Shown here: positions 7,896-18,138 of the stretch, one piece after another
Layout: the number at the start of each line of letters is the position of its first letter
How positions within the stretch are numbered: position 1 is the first letter of the stretch
NCBI RefSeq assembly: GCF_016735115.1
Contig: NZ_JAERQJ010000008.1
Span: 62,001-126,000 of the forward strand
DNA length: 64,000 nucleotides
Reading direction: 5' to 3'
Source of the DNA: Aquimarina mytili
Lineage (GTDB): Bacteria; Bacteroidota; Bacteroidia; Flavobacteriales; Flavobacteriaceae
The notes under the pieces: model-generated
What the model was told of the DNA's origin: nothing
Database searches by the model: none
Seen by the model: only the letters and a program-made list of their open reading frames with translations
Translations under genes and position numbers: made by a program

Positions 7896-9542
7896 TTAAA
7901 TAGAAGGTAGACCTAATCCTTTGAGAAATTCATTATGTTTATCTCTGGCTTTTGTCACTCTTTTTTCGATGTCTTTCAATTGAACATTAACCTTTTCCAG
8001 GTCTATTTTTTCTTCTGGTTTAGCTGTACTTATGTAACGCGAAATATTTAGATTGAAATCATTTTTTTCAATTTCTTTCATTGATACTCTCCGAGCATAT
8101 CGTTCTACTTTATCAGGACGATTTTGGTAGGTTTCTACTATTTTCAGAATATCATTTGGGTCTTCTTCGGTTCCTTCTCCATCACGTAAGATATTTTGAC
8201 GTTTCTCTTTCTTGTAATGTTCACTGGCATTTATAAATAATACATCATCTTCTCTTTTACATTTCTTCAACACCAATATACAAACAGGAATTCCTGTTGA
8301 GAAAAACAGGTTTGATGGAAGTCCAATTATGGTGTCAATATGATTGTCTTTTAGCAGTTTTTCTCTTATGCGAGATTCTGCACCACCTCTAAATAAAACT
8401 CCGTGAGGTAAAATTATGGCCATTGTTCCTTCTTCACTTAAAAAATGAAAACCGTGTAATAAAAATGCAAAATCTGCCGCTGATTTTGGTGCCAACCCAT
8501 AATTTTTAAATCGAAAATCTTCGCTCATAGTTTCCGATGCATCCCAACGCAAACTAAAAGGCGGATTGGCTACAATGGCATCAAACTCGTACTTCTTTGC
8601 TGGATTCATTTCGTTTAAAATATCCCAGTCGTTTTTTAAAGTATCACCGTGAAATATTTCAAATTCAGAATCTTTAACTCCGTGAAGAAGCATATTCATT
8701 CTAGCCAAGTTGTAGGTAGTTATATTTTTCTCTTGTCCGTAAATTCTATTTATAGTCCCCCCACCAGGTTGGTTTTCTATTTTGTTCTTTACGTTTAAAA
8801 GCAACGAGCCAGAACCACAAGCAAAATCGAGTACTTTATTAATTTTTTTCTTTTTACCTGCTTTTGGATTTTGACTATCTAAAGTCACTATTTCAGATAG
8901 AATAGTAGATAATTGCTGTGGTGTATAAAACTCTCCTGCTTTTTTACCTGAACCTGCTGCAAATTGACCAATTAGATATTCGTAAGCATCTCCAAGTGTA
9001 TCGCTATCTGTATCAAAATCTTGTATTCCTTCTGCGATTTTTGTAATAATCTTACAAAGCTTTTCATTTCTAGCTTCATAGTTCTTTCCTAGTTTTTCTG
9101 AATCTAGGTTAATCTCTGAGAACAAACCTTTAAAAGCACTTTCAAAAGATTCATTTTCTATGTATTTAAACCCTTTTTGAAGTGTTTTTAATAAATCTTC
9201 GTGCTGTCTTCTTGCAAGTTCTGAAATACTACTCCACAAATAATTTGGCTCAATGACATAATGCACTTTTCTGCGCATTTGTTTCTCGAACTCAATTACG
9301 AATTCTGGATTTTCTTTATACCAAATAGAAAGTGGTGTACGTTTATCGTTTTCCTCTAATGTTGGATAATCAGGACCTAATTCTTTTTTTACAGAAGCCT
9401 CATAATTATCTGATAAATAACGTAAAAAGAGAAATGATAGCATATAGTCACGGAAATCATCCGCATTCATAGCTCCTCTAAGCTCATTGGCTATTTTCCA
9501 AAGGGTTTTGCCTAATTCTTCTTGTTTTTGTTGTGCTGTCAT
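7896..9542 (-). CDS. hsdM: Type I restriction-modification methyltransferase subunit HsdM
   Basis: The 548-aa protein has the HsdM N-terminal helical domain, GEFYTPQ at 203-209, the S-adenosylmethionine motif DFACGSGS at 239-246 and the catalytic NPPF motif (VANPPFSLRWD). It methylates adenine at sites chosen by HsdS and works in an M2S complex. It overlaps the PrrC-like gene by 4 bases, so translation is probably coupled. Confidence 0.96.
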   Translation of the reverse strand: MTAQQKQEELGKTLWKIANELRGAMNADDFRDYMLSFLFLRYLSDNYEASVKKELGPDYPTLEENDKRTPLSIWYKENPEFVIEFEKQMRRKVHYVIEPNYLWSSISELARRQHEDLLKTLQKGFKYIENESFESAFKGLFSEINLDSEKLGKNYEARNEKLCKIITKIAEGIQDFDTDSDTLGDAYEYLIGQFAAGSGKKAGEFYTPQQLSTILSEIVTLDSQNPKAGKKKKINKVLDFACGSGSLLLNVKNKIENQPGGGTINRIYGQEKNITTYNLARMNMLLHGVKDSEFEIFHGDTLKNDWDILNEMNPAKKYEFDAIVANPPFSLRWDASETMSEDFRFKNYGLAPKSAADFAFLLHGFHFLSEEGTMAIILPHGVLFRGGAESRIREKLLKDNHIDTIIGLPSNLFFSTGIPVCILVLKKCKREDDVLFINASEHYKKEKRQNILRDGEGTEEDPNDILKIVETYQNRPDKVERYARRVSMKEIEKNDFNLNISRYISTAKPEEKIDLEKVNVQLKDIEKRVTKARDKHNEFLKGLGLPSI

Positions 9543-10684
9543 TCTTGTACAGTTTCAATTTCTTCGTTAAAGATTTCAGGTAAATAAAATTCATATTTCT
9601 CTAAAAATCCATTGAATATTCTTTTAAATAAATCTTTGTTATCTGCTCCCATTTCTCTTGGGTCAAATATTGAATACTTTCCGTGACTAAATAGATTTAA
9701 TGCTCGCTCAAAAAGCACTTCGTCATCTAATCCGTAAATACATTTGTCAATCTTGTCATAACCGAAAAAACTTGCGGTTTTTTCCAAAACACTTCTTAAT
9801 GTATTAAAATGATGAGTATAAATATTGTCTGATGCAACAACTTGTTTAAGTTGACTTATTATTGCGATATGATGAAAAAATGGTACATCTCCTGTGTCTT
9901 GAAGTGTATAACTTTCAGAATCTTTAATATGCAAATAGTAGCTTTTGTTTTTTACTTTTCTTCTTAGTTCATTAAACATTACATTAAAGAAAAGACTATG
10001 ATGTGTTGATACTACTGTTTTTATTTTATTATCCTCTCTTTTAATTAGATTACCCAAATCGCAAGCCACAGCAACAGCTTTATTTTCATCAAGTGAGGAA
10101 ATTGGGTCGTCTATGTAAATATACTTTACCCAATTGTAAGCTCCTGTATCTTCTTCGCTATTTACTTGGTCAATAGCTACCTCACAAATGGCAATAAAAA
10201 AGCACCAAATAAATAGGTTTTCTTCTCCTCTTGATATTTTAATGTTCTCAATCGTTTCTTCATTTCCTTCCTCATTTATGATACTACGAGAAAAAACAAC
10301 GGTATAATTATCATAATCAATTATAAAACTCAGGTTGACATAATTCTGAAAAAGTGAGCCAATTTTGGTTTCCATTTCTAATTCCTGTAATCCATCAAAA
10401 AAAGCAGAATCTTTATTAAAAGTTAAAACTCTATCTCTGTCATTATCAAGGTCATTATTCCATACAAAAAGGTCTTCTGTAAACGCGTTGAAGTATAGTG
10501 TGTCTCTTGGTGGGTTAGCTGTTTTACCCATTTCTTTAAACTCCATTGACAACCTTGTTTTTCCAGTACCATTATGAGCAAAGAAAAGTATCAATCTTTT
10601 TTCGGGACGATTATCTCCTATGAGGTCTTTGCGAAAATGAGTAGCAACCTCTGTAAGTGTATTAAAGTTGGTTATCGTACTCAT
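9539..10684 (-). CDS. prrC: PrrC-like anticodon nuclease embedded in the type I restriction operon
   Basis: The 381-aa length is close to that of E. coli PrrC. The N-terminal two thirds are an ABC-type ATPase: Walker A AHNGTGKT (36-43), a signature-like SRGE (151-154), and YIDDPISSLDEN with the D-loop. The C-terminal part has Arg297, Glu301 and His334; an R-x3-E pair with a His about 36 residues later is the known PrrC/RloC tRNase triad. The gene sits between hsdS and hsdM with 4-base overlaps on both sides, matching the known link in which the restriction complex silences PrrC until a phage disables it. The released nuclease would cut tRNA anticodon loops and block phage translation. Confidence 0.82.
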   Translation of the reverse strand: MSTITNFNTLTEVATHFRKDLIGDNRPEKRLILFFAHNGTGKTRLSMEFKEMGKTANPPRDTLYFNAFTEDLFVWNNDLDNDRDRVLTFNKDSAFFDGLQELEMETKIGSLFQNYVNLSFIIDYDNYTVVFSRSIINEEGNEETIENIKISRGEENLFIWCFFIAICEVAIDQVNSEEDTGAYNWVKYIYIDDPISSLDENKAVAVACDLGNLIKREDNKIKTVVSTHHSLFFNVMFNELRRKVKNKSYYLHIKDSESYTLQDTGDVPFFHHIAIISQLKQVVASDNIYTHHFNTLRSVLEKTASFFGYDKIDKCIYGLDDEVLFERALNLFSHGKYSIFDPREMGADNKDLFKRIFNGFLEKYEFYLPEIFNEEIETVQE

Positions 10685-11901
10685 ATTACTAAACTATTTA
10701 CATTTGGAAATAACTGTTGCATCAGACCTTTTTTATGTTTTTTTAAAGCTTTAATTTTATGGATTTGTGATTCTATTAATTCATCTGCTGTTGAAATACA
10801 ATTCGCTATTTTTTGTTGCTCTTTTTTGTTTGAAGGCAACAATACTTCACATTTTCTTAGTTCATCCATATTAATTTTACAAGGTGCAGCTTTCAACAAT
10901 GACCTTCTTAGTATTTCATTTTGAAACCTGCTTGATTGGATATAAGCTTGTAGATAATAAGAGTCAAATTTCTCTGATTTTTTTACAACTGCTAGAGTTA
11001 CGTAAATGCTGAATTCGTATTCCCAATCAACAACTTTTGGTGTTCCAATATTGCCTATTCTTGTAATTAGGACATCTCCAAATTCAGGTTTATTGTTACG
11101 AGTTTCATATAAATAATCCTCTCTTGATATATATTTGTTCTTACGACCGCTTATAAGATTTTCGACACTAAAAAAAGGAATACCTTTCTTAGTATATTTT
11201 GGGGTTTGGTGAGTTCCATCAAAAATTGAGGATGAAATTTTATTTAAAGTTGAAACTTCCCAGTCTCTATCATTTTTAAACTCCGGAAAACGAAATTGTG
11301 GCTTAGATTTACCTTCGATAGGAAATAGCTGTTGTAATAATCCTTTTTTGTGGTCTTTTAAATGGTCTAATTTTTCAATTTCTACTTTTAATATAGCATC
11401 TAATGAAGAAAGGCAGTTGACTATTTTTTGTTGTTCAGAAAAGCTAGGTAAATATATTGGCATTTCTGTAATCATTGCTCTTCTTACCGAATCAACAGAA
11501 TTTTTTGCACTTAGTTGCATAACTCTACGATAGAAATGCTCTGAAAAGTAATAATAGACAAATTTACCAGATACTTGATTTTTGAAATTAAATAAACAAT
11601 ATACTCTTTGGTGATAATCAAATTTTCCTATTATGTAATGATATATTTTTCCAACACCAACGCCATCTCCTGATGTTAGTATAGCTTCTCCATCAAAAGA
11701 AAATGAATTTATTTTTTCAATTGTTTGAGATCGAACAAAAAATGGATACTTTCCATTATTAATTTTGTCTTGCGTATCCTTACCTCCAGTATTTACATTT
11801 GCAATATCCTCTATTGTTAGTGCTTTCCATTCCCTATCGTTTTCGAATTCTGGAAAACGAAATGCAGGAACTAATTTCTGTTTTTCGTTATTCATAAGCA
11901 T
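10681..11901 (-). CDS. hsdS: Type I restriction-modification specificity subunit HsdS
   Basis: The 406-aa protein has two target-recognition domains, each opening with a similar phrase (FRFPEFENDREW near residue 13 and FRFPEFKNDRDW near residue 200). Each is followed by a helical spacer ending in KKGLLQQLFP or KKGLMQQLFP. The repeated half-structure is standard for HsdS and implies a bipartite recognition sequence, which cannot be read from the protein. It overlaps hsdR by 14 bases and the PrrC-like gene by 4. Confidence 0.95.
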   Translation of the reverse strand: MLMNNEKQKLVPAFRFPEFENDREWKALTIEDIANVNTGGKDTQDKINNGKYPFFVRSQTIEKINSFSFDGEAILTSGDGVGVGKIYHYIIGKFDYHQRVYCLFNFKNQVSGKFVYYYFSEHFYRRVMQLSAKNSVDSVRRAMITEMPIYLPSFSEQQKIVNCLSSLDAILKVEIEKLDHLKDHKKGLLQQLFPIEGKSKPQFRFPEFKNDRDWEVSTLNKISSSIFDGTHQTPKYTKKGIPFFSVENLISGRKNKYISREDYLYETRNNKPEFGDVLITRIGNIGTPKVVDWEYEFSIYVTLAVVKKSEKFDSYYLQAYIQSSRFQNEILRRSLLKAAPCKINMDELRKCEVLLPSNKKEQQKIANCISTADELIESQIHKIKALKKHKKGLMQQLFPNVNSLVI

Positions 11902-14842
11902 TCAATCCTGCTATTTCACGCCCTTGGGCTAGTTTATTTAATAGAGGCACTAAGTCTTCCATTAATGCCAATTCTTTCACTCTACGGTCTTTCCATCCTA
12001 ATTCTAATGGTGCTAATAAATCTGTGAGTTTTTCGCCATCAAATAGCATTCGGTTCATAATTTCATCTATAAACGCTTTTAGACTATCAATTTCCAATCC
12101 GTGTTTTATAGCTATGTCTATTAACTCTTTTTCTACTTTTTCGTCTTTAAAGGTTTGATAACCTTTACGTATGTCGCTTTCAGTTAAGCCTGTACCAACT
12201 TCTAAGGTTTTTATGTAGGCAATAATATCTTCTCGCTCGTCTATTAAGTTGGCACTAGAGCTTAATAGATTAATCAACTGCACACGCGTCATCTTTTGTT
12301 TAGATGGTTTGTCTTGCGTGTATTTGGCTATTAAACCGATAATGTAATCATAATCTATAATTGCAGAAGAGAACAGTACAAACTCAAAATCTAATTGCTG
12401 TACTTCTTTTGGTGCATCTGGCTTGTTTTGTATGTCGCGTAAAAGTTTTGCGGTATCTAAATAATTACTTTTAAAAGAACGGAAATCATCTGTTGGCAAT
12501 AATGCTTCAATGGATTCTGCTTGTGTGTCTTCTAAGTCTGTATATTGGTCTAGTTGCGTTTTTAAACGTTGTACTTCTTTAAAGGTATTTATGAACTGTG
12601 CACGCGCTTCATCTCCTTTTAGATTACTCACTTCAGATGGTGTGCATTCTAGACCATTAGACTCCATAAAGCCTTTTAGATTTGCAACTGCTTCTTGGTA
12701 TTTTACAATTACTTTTGGTGCGGCATCTACCACCCAAATTTCTTTCGGGTTATCTACATTAGCTCCAGAAAAAAGCACCATTGCTTTATCAACCGCTTCT
12801 TCCTGTTGTCTAAAATCTAAAATATTACCATAAGGTTTGGTGTCGTTGATAACACGATTTGTACGAGAAAAGGCTTGAATTAAACCGTGATATTTTAAAT
12901 TTTTATCTACGTATAATGTGTTTAGGTATTTAGAATCGAAACCAGTCAACAACATATCTACTACGATCATCACATCAATTTTGTCTTTGTGAGGTACATC
13001 TTTGTATGGGTATTTTTGAAACTTTATGCGTTGCTGAACATCTTGATAATACCCGTCAAACTCATTTATTCTGTGATTTGTACCATATTGATAATTATAG
13101 TCTTCAATAATCTTGGTTAACGCTTCTTTCTTTTTATTCGGTTCTACTTCGTTATCCGCTTTTTCTTGTGGTAAATCTTCTTGTATTTGTTGAATGTCTT
13201 TATCTCCTTCTGCTGGTGGCGAAAAAACGCAAGCAATATTTAAAGGGCGATACTCTTCATTTTTTTTAATTTCCTCAGTTTGTAGGCCCTTAAATAGTGC
13301 GTAATACTGAATCGCATCATTTATGGAAGCTGTTGCCAAAACACTATTAAAACGTCTGTGATGTGTTGCTTTGTCGTGTTTGTTGATTATAGCATTTACA
13401 ACTGCTAGTTTATGCAAATCACTTCCTGTAGTAACAACGCCATCAGGTTTAAAATAGTCGATATGAAAACGCAATACATTTCTATCTTCTATCGCATTTG
13501 TAATCGTGTAAGAATGCAATTCTTGTTGAAAAACGTCTTCGGTTGTTTTATATGATGCTTGTTGTCCTTCAATGGTTTTATAAGTAGCGTTTTCTTCAAA
13601 AATAGGTGTTCCAGTAAATCCAAAAAGTTGAGCTTTTGGAAAGAAGTCTTTTATCGCTTTATGGTTTTCTCCAAACTGTGAGCGATGACATTCATCAAAA
13701 ATGAAAATAACACGTTTATCTGCTAGAGGTTCTAGACGTTCTTTGTAGTTTTTAGTGTTTTTTGAATCTAATGCTAAACCCAGTTTTTGAATGGTCGTTA
13801 CAATAACTTTATCTGCATAATCTGTAGATAACATACGATTGACCAAAGTTGCAGTATTCGTGTTTTCTTCAACACTACCTTCTTGGAATTTATTGAACTC
13901 TTGACGTGTTTGTCGGTCAAGGTCTTTTCTGTCAACAACAAATAAGCATTTCTCGATATCAGGATTGTCTTTTAACAGCGTAGATGCTTTAAAAGAAGTT
14001 AATGTTTTTCCACTTCCTGTGGTGTGCCAGATATATCCGTTTCCTCTATTTTGGTGTATGCAATCTACAATAGCTTTTACCGCATAGATTTGATAAGGCC
14101 GCATCACTAATATTTTTTGCTCACTCGCAACCAAAACCATATAGCGACTAATCATTTGGCCAAGTGTACATTTGGTCAAGAACTTGTCGGTAAAGTCGTC
14201 TAAATGATTGATTTTTTTGTTGTCCTCACTAGCTAATGTATACACCGGTAAAAACTGTTCATCTGCATTAAAAGCGAAGTGCTCATTATTGTTATTGGCA
14301 AAATAGAATGTTTTCGATTTATTGCTGACTATAAATAGTTGCATAAAACACATTAACGAGTTGGTATATCCGTTTCCTGCGTCATTTTTATAGTCCACAA
14401 TTTGTTGCATTGCCTTATTAGGACTTACTTCTAAGGTTTTTAGTTCTATTTGAACAACAGGAACGCCATTAATAAGGATAATAACATCATATCGATGATT
14501 GCTATTTATTGTGTTTATGCGAAGTTGGTTGATGACTTCAAAGTCATTTCTACACCAATCTTTGATGTTTACCAGTGTATAGTGTAACGGTGTTCCATCT
14601 TCGCGATTAAAAGTATTTGTTTTTCGCAGATAGTTAGCTGAAGTGAAAACATCAGGGTTTACAATTTCTTCTCTTAATTTATCAAATTCGGAATCTGTTA
14701 AGTTTACTCTATTAAGAGCTTCAAATTTTGCTCGAAAATTTTGCTCTAGAGCATTTATGTCTCTTATATCAGGACGATAGGTGTATTTTAAATCAGTTAA
14801 TCTACTGATTAATTCATCTTCTATTTGTTGTTCTTTAGTCAT
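11888..14842 (-). CDS. hsdR: Type I restriction endonuclease/translocase subunit HsdR
   Basis: The 984-aa subunit carries the N-terminal PD-(D/E)xK nuclease motif (Asp119 in RYDVIILING, then QIELK with Glu133 and Lys135). The superfamily 2 translocase follows, with Walker A HTTGSGKT near residue 275, the DECH box in FDECHRSQFGE, TGTPIF and a C-terminal helicase half, then a helical tail that docks to the methylase. It is the first gene of the operon (hsdR-hsdS-prrC-hsdM-GIY-YIG). All catalytic motifs look intact. Confidence 0.96.
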   Translation of the reverse strand: MTKEQQIEDELISRLTDLKYTYRPDIRDINALEQNFRAKFEALNRVNLTDSEFDKLREEIVNPDVFTSANYLRKTNTFNREDGTPLHYTLVNIKDWCRNDFEVINQLRINTINSNHRYDVIILINGVPVVQIELKTLEVSPNKAMQQIVDYKNDAGNGYTNSLMCFMQLFIVSNKSKTFYFANNNNEHFAFNADEQFLPVYTLASEDNKKINHLDDFTDKFLTKCTLGQMISRYMVLVASEQKILVMRPYQIYAVKAIVDCIHQNRGNGYIWHTTGSGKTLTSFKASTLLKDNPDIEKCLFVVDRKDLDRQTRQEFNKFQEGSVEENTNTATLVNRMLSTDYADKVIVTTIQKLGLALDSKNTKNYKERLEPLADKRVIFIFDECHRSQFGENHKAIKDFFPKAQLFGFTGTPIFEENATYKTIEGQQASYKTTEDVFQQELHSYTITNAIEDRNVLRFHIDYFKPDGVVTTGSDLHKLAVVNAIINKHDKATHHRRFNSVLATASINDAIQYYALFKGLQTEEIKKNEEYRPLNIACVFSPPAEGDKDIQQIQEDLPQEKADNEVEPNKKKEALTKIIEDYNYQYGTNHRINEFDGYYQDVQQRIKFQKYPYKDVPHKDKIDVMIVVDMLLTGFDSKYLNTLYVDKNLKYHGLIQAFSRTNRVINDTKPYGNILDFRQQEEAVDKAMVLFSGANVDNPKEIWVVDAAPKVIVKYQEAVANLKGFMESNGLECTPSEVSNLKGDEARAQFINTFKEVQRLKTQLDQYTDLEDTQAESIEALLPTDDFRSFKSNYLDTAKLLRDIQNKPDAPKEVQQLDFEFVLFSSAIIDYDYIIGLIAKYTQDKPSKQKMTRVQLINLLSSSANLIDEREDIIAYIKTLEVGTGLTESDIRKGYQTFKDEKVEKELIDIAIKHGLEIDSLKAFIDEIMNRMLFDGEKLTDLLAPLELGWKDRRVKELALMEDLVPLLNKLAQGREIAGLNAYE

Positions 14843-15589
14843 TTAATATTAGCTCAATAGATCTTAAGATTTGATTTTCAGTAGTTTTTACTCAACCAAG
14901 AACTCGATAGTGATAAAAGTGTTAGAGTTTTTTATAACAACAACTTTCCCTTCAGTTCTATTCTCTGATTTTGTTTTGCCAAGATATTTATTAAATTTAA
15001 TATTTCGTAAAATAATACAAAAAACGCTGATTTATATCATAGCTGAATTGATGAACATAAATTTCATATCCATTATTTAGTTAATAAAAACTTTTTACTT
15101 TTTTAAATTCTACTTGAGCTACAGAATATTATCTTTTGCCTTAGCAGATGAAAAAAATAACTCATTGATTATTAGTGTTTCAATTCTGTAAACGCTACAG
15201 TAAAGCATTAATTTTGAGCATGTTATAATAATAATTCGATCTATTATTCTAATGAAGAAAACCAATGTTATCAATAAAAATAGTGAATTAACTACTGTTC
15301 CGCACACTCAATTTCAAGGAAAAGTAAATTTGGCTCGCATAAAGCTAATAGCACTTTTTATAAGCACTTTATGAAAAGTACAGTCAGTAACCTTTTGAGA
15401 AGCTAGCTATTCTGCTCAAACAGGCTTATCTCTAAGACGTATTCACTGTTTTATAGCCAATTATTCACTACAGGCAGACTTGATTGTTAAACCTACTATG
15501 GTACGTTTAATAATGACATCTATTTTTAATTTTGCTAAGGCACCAAGATATTCATCATATTTCTACACTTGCGTTTCAAATATTGATTC
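14843..15589. other. Gene-poor stretch between hsdR and the ATPase gene
   Basis: About 750 AT-rich bases. Short open frames at 14871-15080 (+) and 15119-15307 (-) show no recognisable protein, no ribosome-binding context and biased hydrophobic composition, so I do not call them. The stretch must hold the hsdR promoter, but no clear TTG/TAnnTTTG pair stands out. It may mark the junction between the restriction cargo and the virion-like block. Confidence 0.5.
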
Positions 15590-16777
15590 TTAAGCTATCT
15601 CTACAGCACCCATAATTTCTTTACTGAATATATTGTATTTGATTCCTGTAATCCCATAGCGGTTTTTAGAAGTAACTGAATAGTTATTTCTGAAGGAATC
15701 ATCGGCTCTTACCACTTCGATATTAATACCGGCATCAAAAAGTGGAGCTGTTCCTCCTCTGATTGTCTTTTGAGTAGTACGTTGAAAAATCACAATGAAA
15801 ATGGTATCGGGATTCTCTTTTCGGAGCTTATCAAAATCTTGCGAGGGTAACCCAGTTTTGTTCCAACTATCAATAATGATTACATCAAAACTTTTGGTAG
15901 CATCTTGAATCGTTTTATATCCTTCAGGTAACTGGTCTGCTATAAAAATCTGGTGTTGATTTTCCGGTTGGAGGTACTCTTTTTTCATTCTAGTAATCAG
16001 GTCAGATCTACTACCTATTTCTAAAGAAAAAATAGCAATCTTATGCCCAATCTCCGCAAATGCATCTGCTAGTTGGTAGGTAAACCTTGTTTTTCCGCCT
16101 CCTTGGTCTCCTTCGACAGTTATTGCTAGTTCAAACTTCTCCAGGTCACCTAATAGTTCTCCCAAAGCCCCATTAAGCCTAAAGGTATTTTTATTGGTTC
16201 CCTGAGATTGCTCATTCATAGGAGAAAATAATGATGTTGTTTCTACAGGACGTATATCTAATTTTAAATTCACGCCATTTAATCCGGATAAAGTTTTAAC
16301 AATCTTTCTAAGCTGCCTTAGCCATTTTCTATTAATTACAATTTTAATTTCTTCTTTTAGAATTAGCTTATTATGCTGTAAAATCAATCTATCCTGAATT
16401 TGCATCAAATGATCTGCTACCGGTGAGTCCCTACTAATCTCTTTTTTAGAAATTGCTTTCTGTAGATCAAAAATGTAGCGTTTCAAATCATCTCTGGTTT
16501 GAATAGTTCTATGCATATCCAGAAATCGTTTTATAAAATCAATTTCGATTACTGAAATCCCATGTAAAGTATCCATATCAACCCCTTCAGGTAGATGAGC
16601 ATTCAGTTTCTTTAGATAAATATCTATAGTTTCTTTTATAATAGGTTCACTTTGATAAAAGTCCCTGGCATCCATAAAAAATTGATGACCTTCTTGTAAA
16701 ATTTTAGGGAGTTGTGTAACATTTATATGAATAATCTCTTGATTATAATTCTCAAATGAAATGGCTTGTTTTTTCAT
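15590..16777 (-). CDS. RecA/RadA-type ATPase
   Basis: The 395-aa protein has a helical N-terminal region of about 200 residues and a RecA-fold core. Walker A GDQGGGKT is at 223-230, an acidic SLEIG strand at 251-255, and Walker B VIIID at 299-303, followed by SWNKTG and then FIVIFQRTTQKT, like the sensor strand of RadA/DnaB proteins. It lacks the FtsK/HerA features of known tailless-phage packaging ATPases. It may serve replication, recombination or, less likely, packaging for the adjacent block. It is downstream of the dam gene on the same strand. Confidence 0.7.
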   Translation of the reverse strand: MKKQAISFENYNQEIIHINVTQLPKILQEGHQFFMDARDFYQSEPIIKETIDIYLKKLNAHLPEGVDMDTLHGISVIEIDFIKRFLDMHRTIQTRDDLKRYIFDLQKAISKKEISRDSPVADHLMQIQDRLILQHNKLILKEEIKIVINRKWLRQLRKIVKTLSGLNGVNLKLDIRPVETTSLFSPMNEQSQGTNKNTFRLNGALGELLGDLEKFELAITVEGDQGGGKTRFTYQLADAFAEIGHKIAIFSLEIGSRSDLITRMKKEYLQPENQHQIFIADQLPEGYKTIQDATKSFDVIIIDSWNKTGLPSQDFDKLRKENPDTIFIVIFQRTTQKTIRGGTAPLFDAGINIEVVRADDSFRNNYSVTSKNRYGITGIKYNIFSKEIMGAVEIA

Positions 16778-16842
16778 AAAACAATACTAATACCTGTAGC
16801 TTTCCCGGTTTCGGGATCGTTCTGTTTCGTTCTGGATGAGAA

Positions 16843-17745
16843 CTAATTTTGTAAACGTAGTTTTAAGGCTCTTGATCTTATCCTAATTCTTTCTAAATCC
16901 GGAATACCATATAGATTTGATACTGTTTTTTGGATATCATAATTTGCTGTAAGTACTTCAGTTTTCTTCTTTTTCGTTTGTTTCGTTACTGCTATCCTTT
17001 TTTCTACAGAATGTTGAAACCATTTGTTTTTCGTTCTATACTTCTCAAGTATATCTGAGGGATAGCTGCTCAATAAAAACTTTCCCTTGATTTTACTTAT
17101 AACCTCCAATAGTTCTTTAAAGTCGTGTTCCGAATATCCTTTATAATGCCCCATATCAGAATTAAAATAGGGTGGATCGATATAAAAGAAACTTTCTGGA
17201 GTGTCGCGGCTCTCAATAACCTTCAGAGCATCATTACATTCTATATCGACAAGATCCAGACGATTACATATCTCTTTGGTAAATGTCTGCTTTTTATTAA
17301 AAATTGTTTTTGAAATTCCATTAGATTGTCTCTCGTAAGCATAGCCACCAAATATTCTTGCAGAAAAACTCATATTGGTTTGTACCCAAAATGCCCAGGC
17401 TCTTTTTATTTTATCCTTTTCCTTATCCCTTCTAAGAATCTCTGCAGCTTCCTTATGTAATTTTCGACTATGGGGTGTGGCCTGGATTAACTTATTAAGT
17501 TTCGGAAAATCTTGTTTACATACCTGGTAAAAGTTGACCACATTACCATTGAGGTCATTAATCACTTCTACAGCACTAGGCTCCTTTGCAAAGAATACTG
17601 CTCCACCACCAACAAAAGGTTCGCAATACAAATTATGCTTGGGAATTAAAGAAAGAATAAGCTTAGTTAATGCTTGCTTACCTCCATAATATGTAATTGG
17701 TGTTTTGGTTGTTTTTCCCAGACCGTTTAAAGGTGAGATAATCAT
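16843..17745 (-). CDS. dam: DNA adenine methylase, Dam (D12) class
   Basis: The 300-aa protein begins with TPITYYGGKQALTK. It has the AdoMet-binding segment CEPFVGGGAVFF (41-52), NDLNG at 64-68, and the catalytic DPPY at 190-193. This order is the alpha-class D12 family, which methylates N6 of adenine and often GATC. A solitary phage or element Dam can protect DNA from host restriction or time replication. It is probably co-transcribed with the ATPase gene 65 bases downstream. A basic tail (RIRIRSRALKLRLQN) ends it. Confidence 0.92.
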   Translation of the reverse strand: MIISPLNGLGKTTKTPITYYGGKQALTKLILSLIPKHNLYCEPFVGGGAVFFAKEPSAVEVINDLNGNVVNFYQVCKQDFPKLNKLIQATPHSRKLHKEAAEILRRDKEKDKIKRAWAFWVQTNMSFSARIFGGYAYERQSNGISKTIFNKKQTFTKEICNRLDLVDIECNDALKVIESRDTPESFFYIDPPYFNSDMGHYKGYSEHDFKELLEVISKIKGKFLLSSYPSDILEKYRTKNKWFQHSVEKRIAVTKQTKKKKTEVLTANYDIQKTVSNLYGIPDLERIRIRSRALKLRLQN

Positions 17746-17824
17746 TGTTTTTTAGACAATGATATTGGATTTCTAAATATTCGTTTCGGATTGGTTCTTA
17801 ATGATCTTAAGAATTAATACTTTC

Positions 17825-17832
17825 TATATTTG
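17825..17832 (+). promoter_or_regulatory. -7 box for the small DUF2628-like gene
   Basis: TATATTTG fits TAnnTTTG. It covers the TTG that could be taken as the start of the following frame, which argues that the real start is the ATG at 17851. No well-spaced TTG -33 box is visible. Confidence 0.45.
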
Positions 17833-17850
17833 CAAGCCTTTATTGAAGAG

Positions 17851-18135
17851 ATGCTTTACGAAAATTATTTAATCTCTGATCAAACGTACAATTTGTTAGA
17901 CATTATTTCCCGCGTTATATGGGCTTCTGTTTTAGGACTTTTCGGTAATAAGTTCTACCAACTGGAAGCGGATAGAAAAATCTCAAGAGTAATAAACGCG
18001 AATCTTTCAGAACGAGAAACAGAAGCCAAATTAGGCAAAGTTGGAGGAACTACGCTGACTCCACATTTAATATTAGTATTAATTATTGGTATCCTAATGT
18101 ATTTGTTTCATCAAGGCTATTTAGATAATTATTAA
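17851..18135 (+). CDS. Small two-helix membrane protein, DUF2628-like
   Basis: From the ATG at 17851 the product is 94 aa. It has two hydrophobic segments around VIWASVLGLFGN and LILVLIIGILMYLF. GLFGNKFYQLEADRKI between them resembles the N-K-x-Y-x-x-x-x-x-K-I stretch seen near the end of DUF2628 membrane proteins. It is the only plus-strand gene between the dam gene and the virion-like operon and converges with the latter with 3 bases between stops. Function unknown. Confidence 0.55.
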   Translation: MLYENYLISDQTYNLLDIISRVIWASVLGLFGNKFYQLEADRKISRVINANLSERETEAKLGKVGGTTLTPHLILVLIIGILMYLFHQGYLDNY

Positions 18136-18138
18136 TAG

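Noticed and set aside
10574-10924. 116-aa Cys/Phe-rich frame opposite the hsdS/prrC junction
   Set aside because: Antisense to two conserved genes, with no domain.
15590-16777. Packaging ATPase call for the RecA-type protein
   Set aside because: It has RadA/RecA-type motifs and no FtsK/HerA features; a packaging role would be speculation beyond position.
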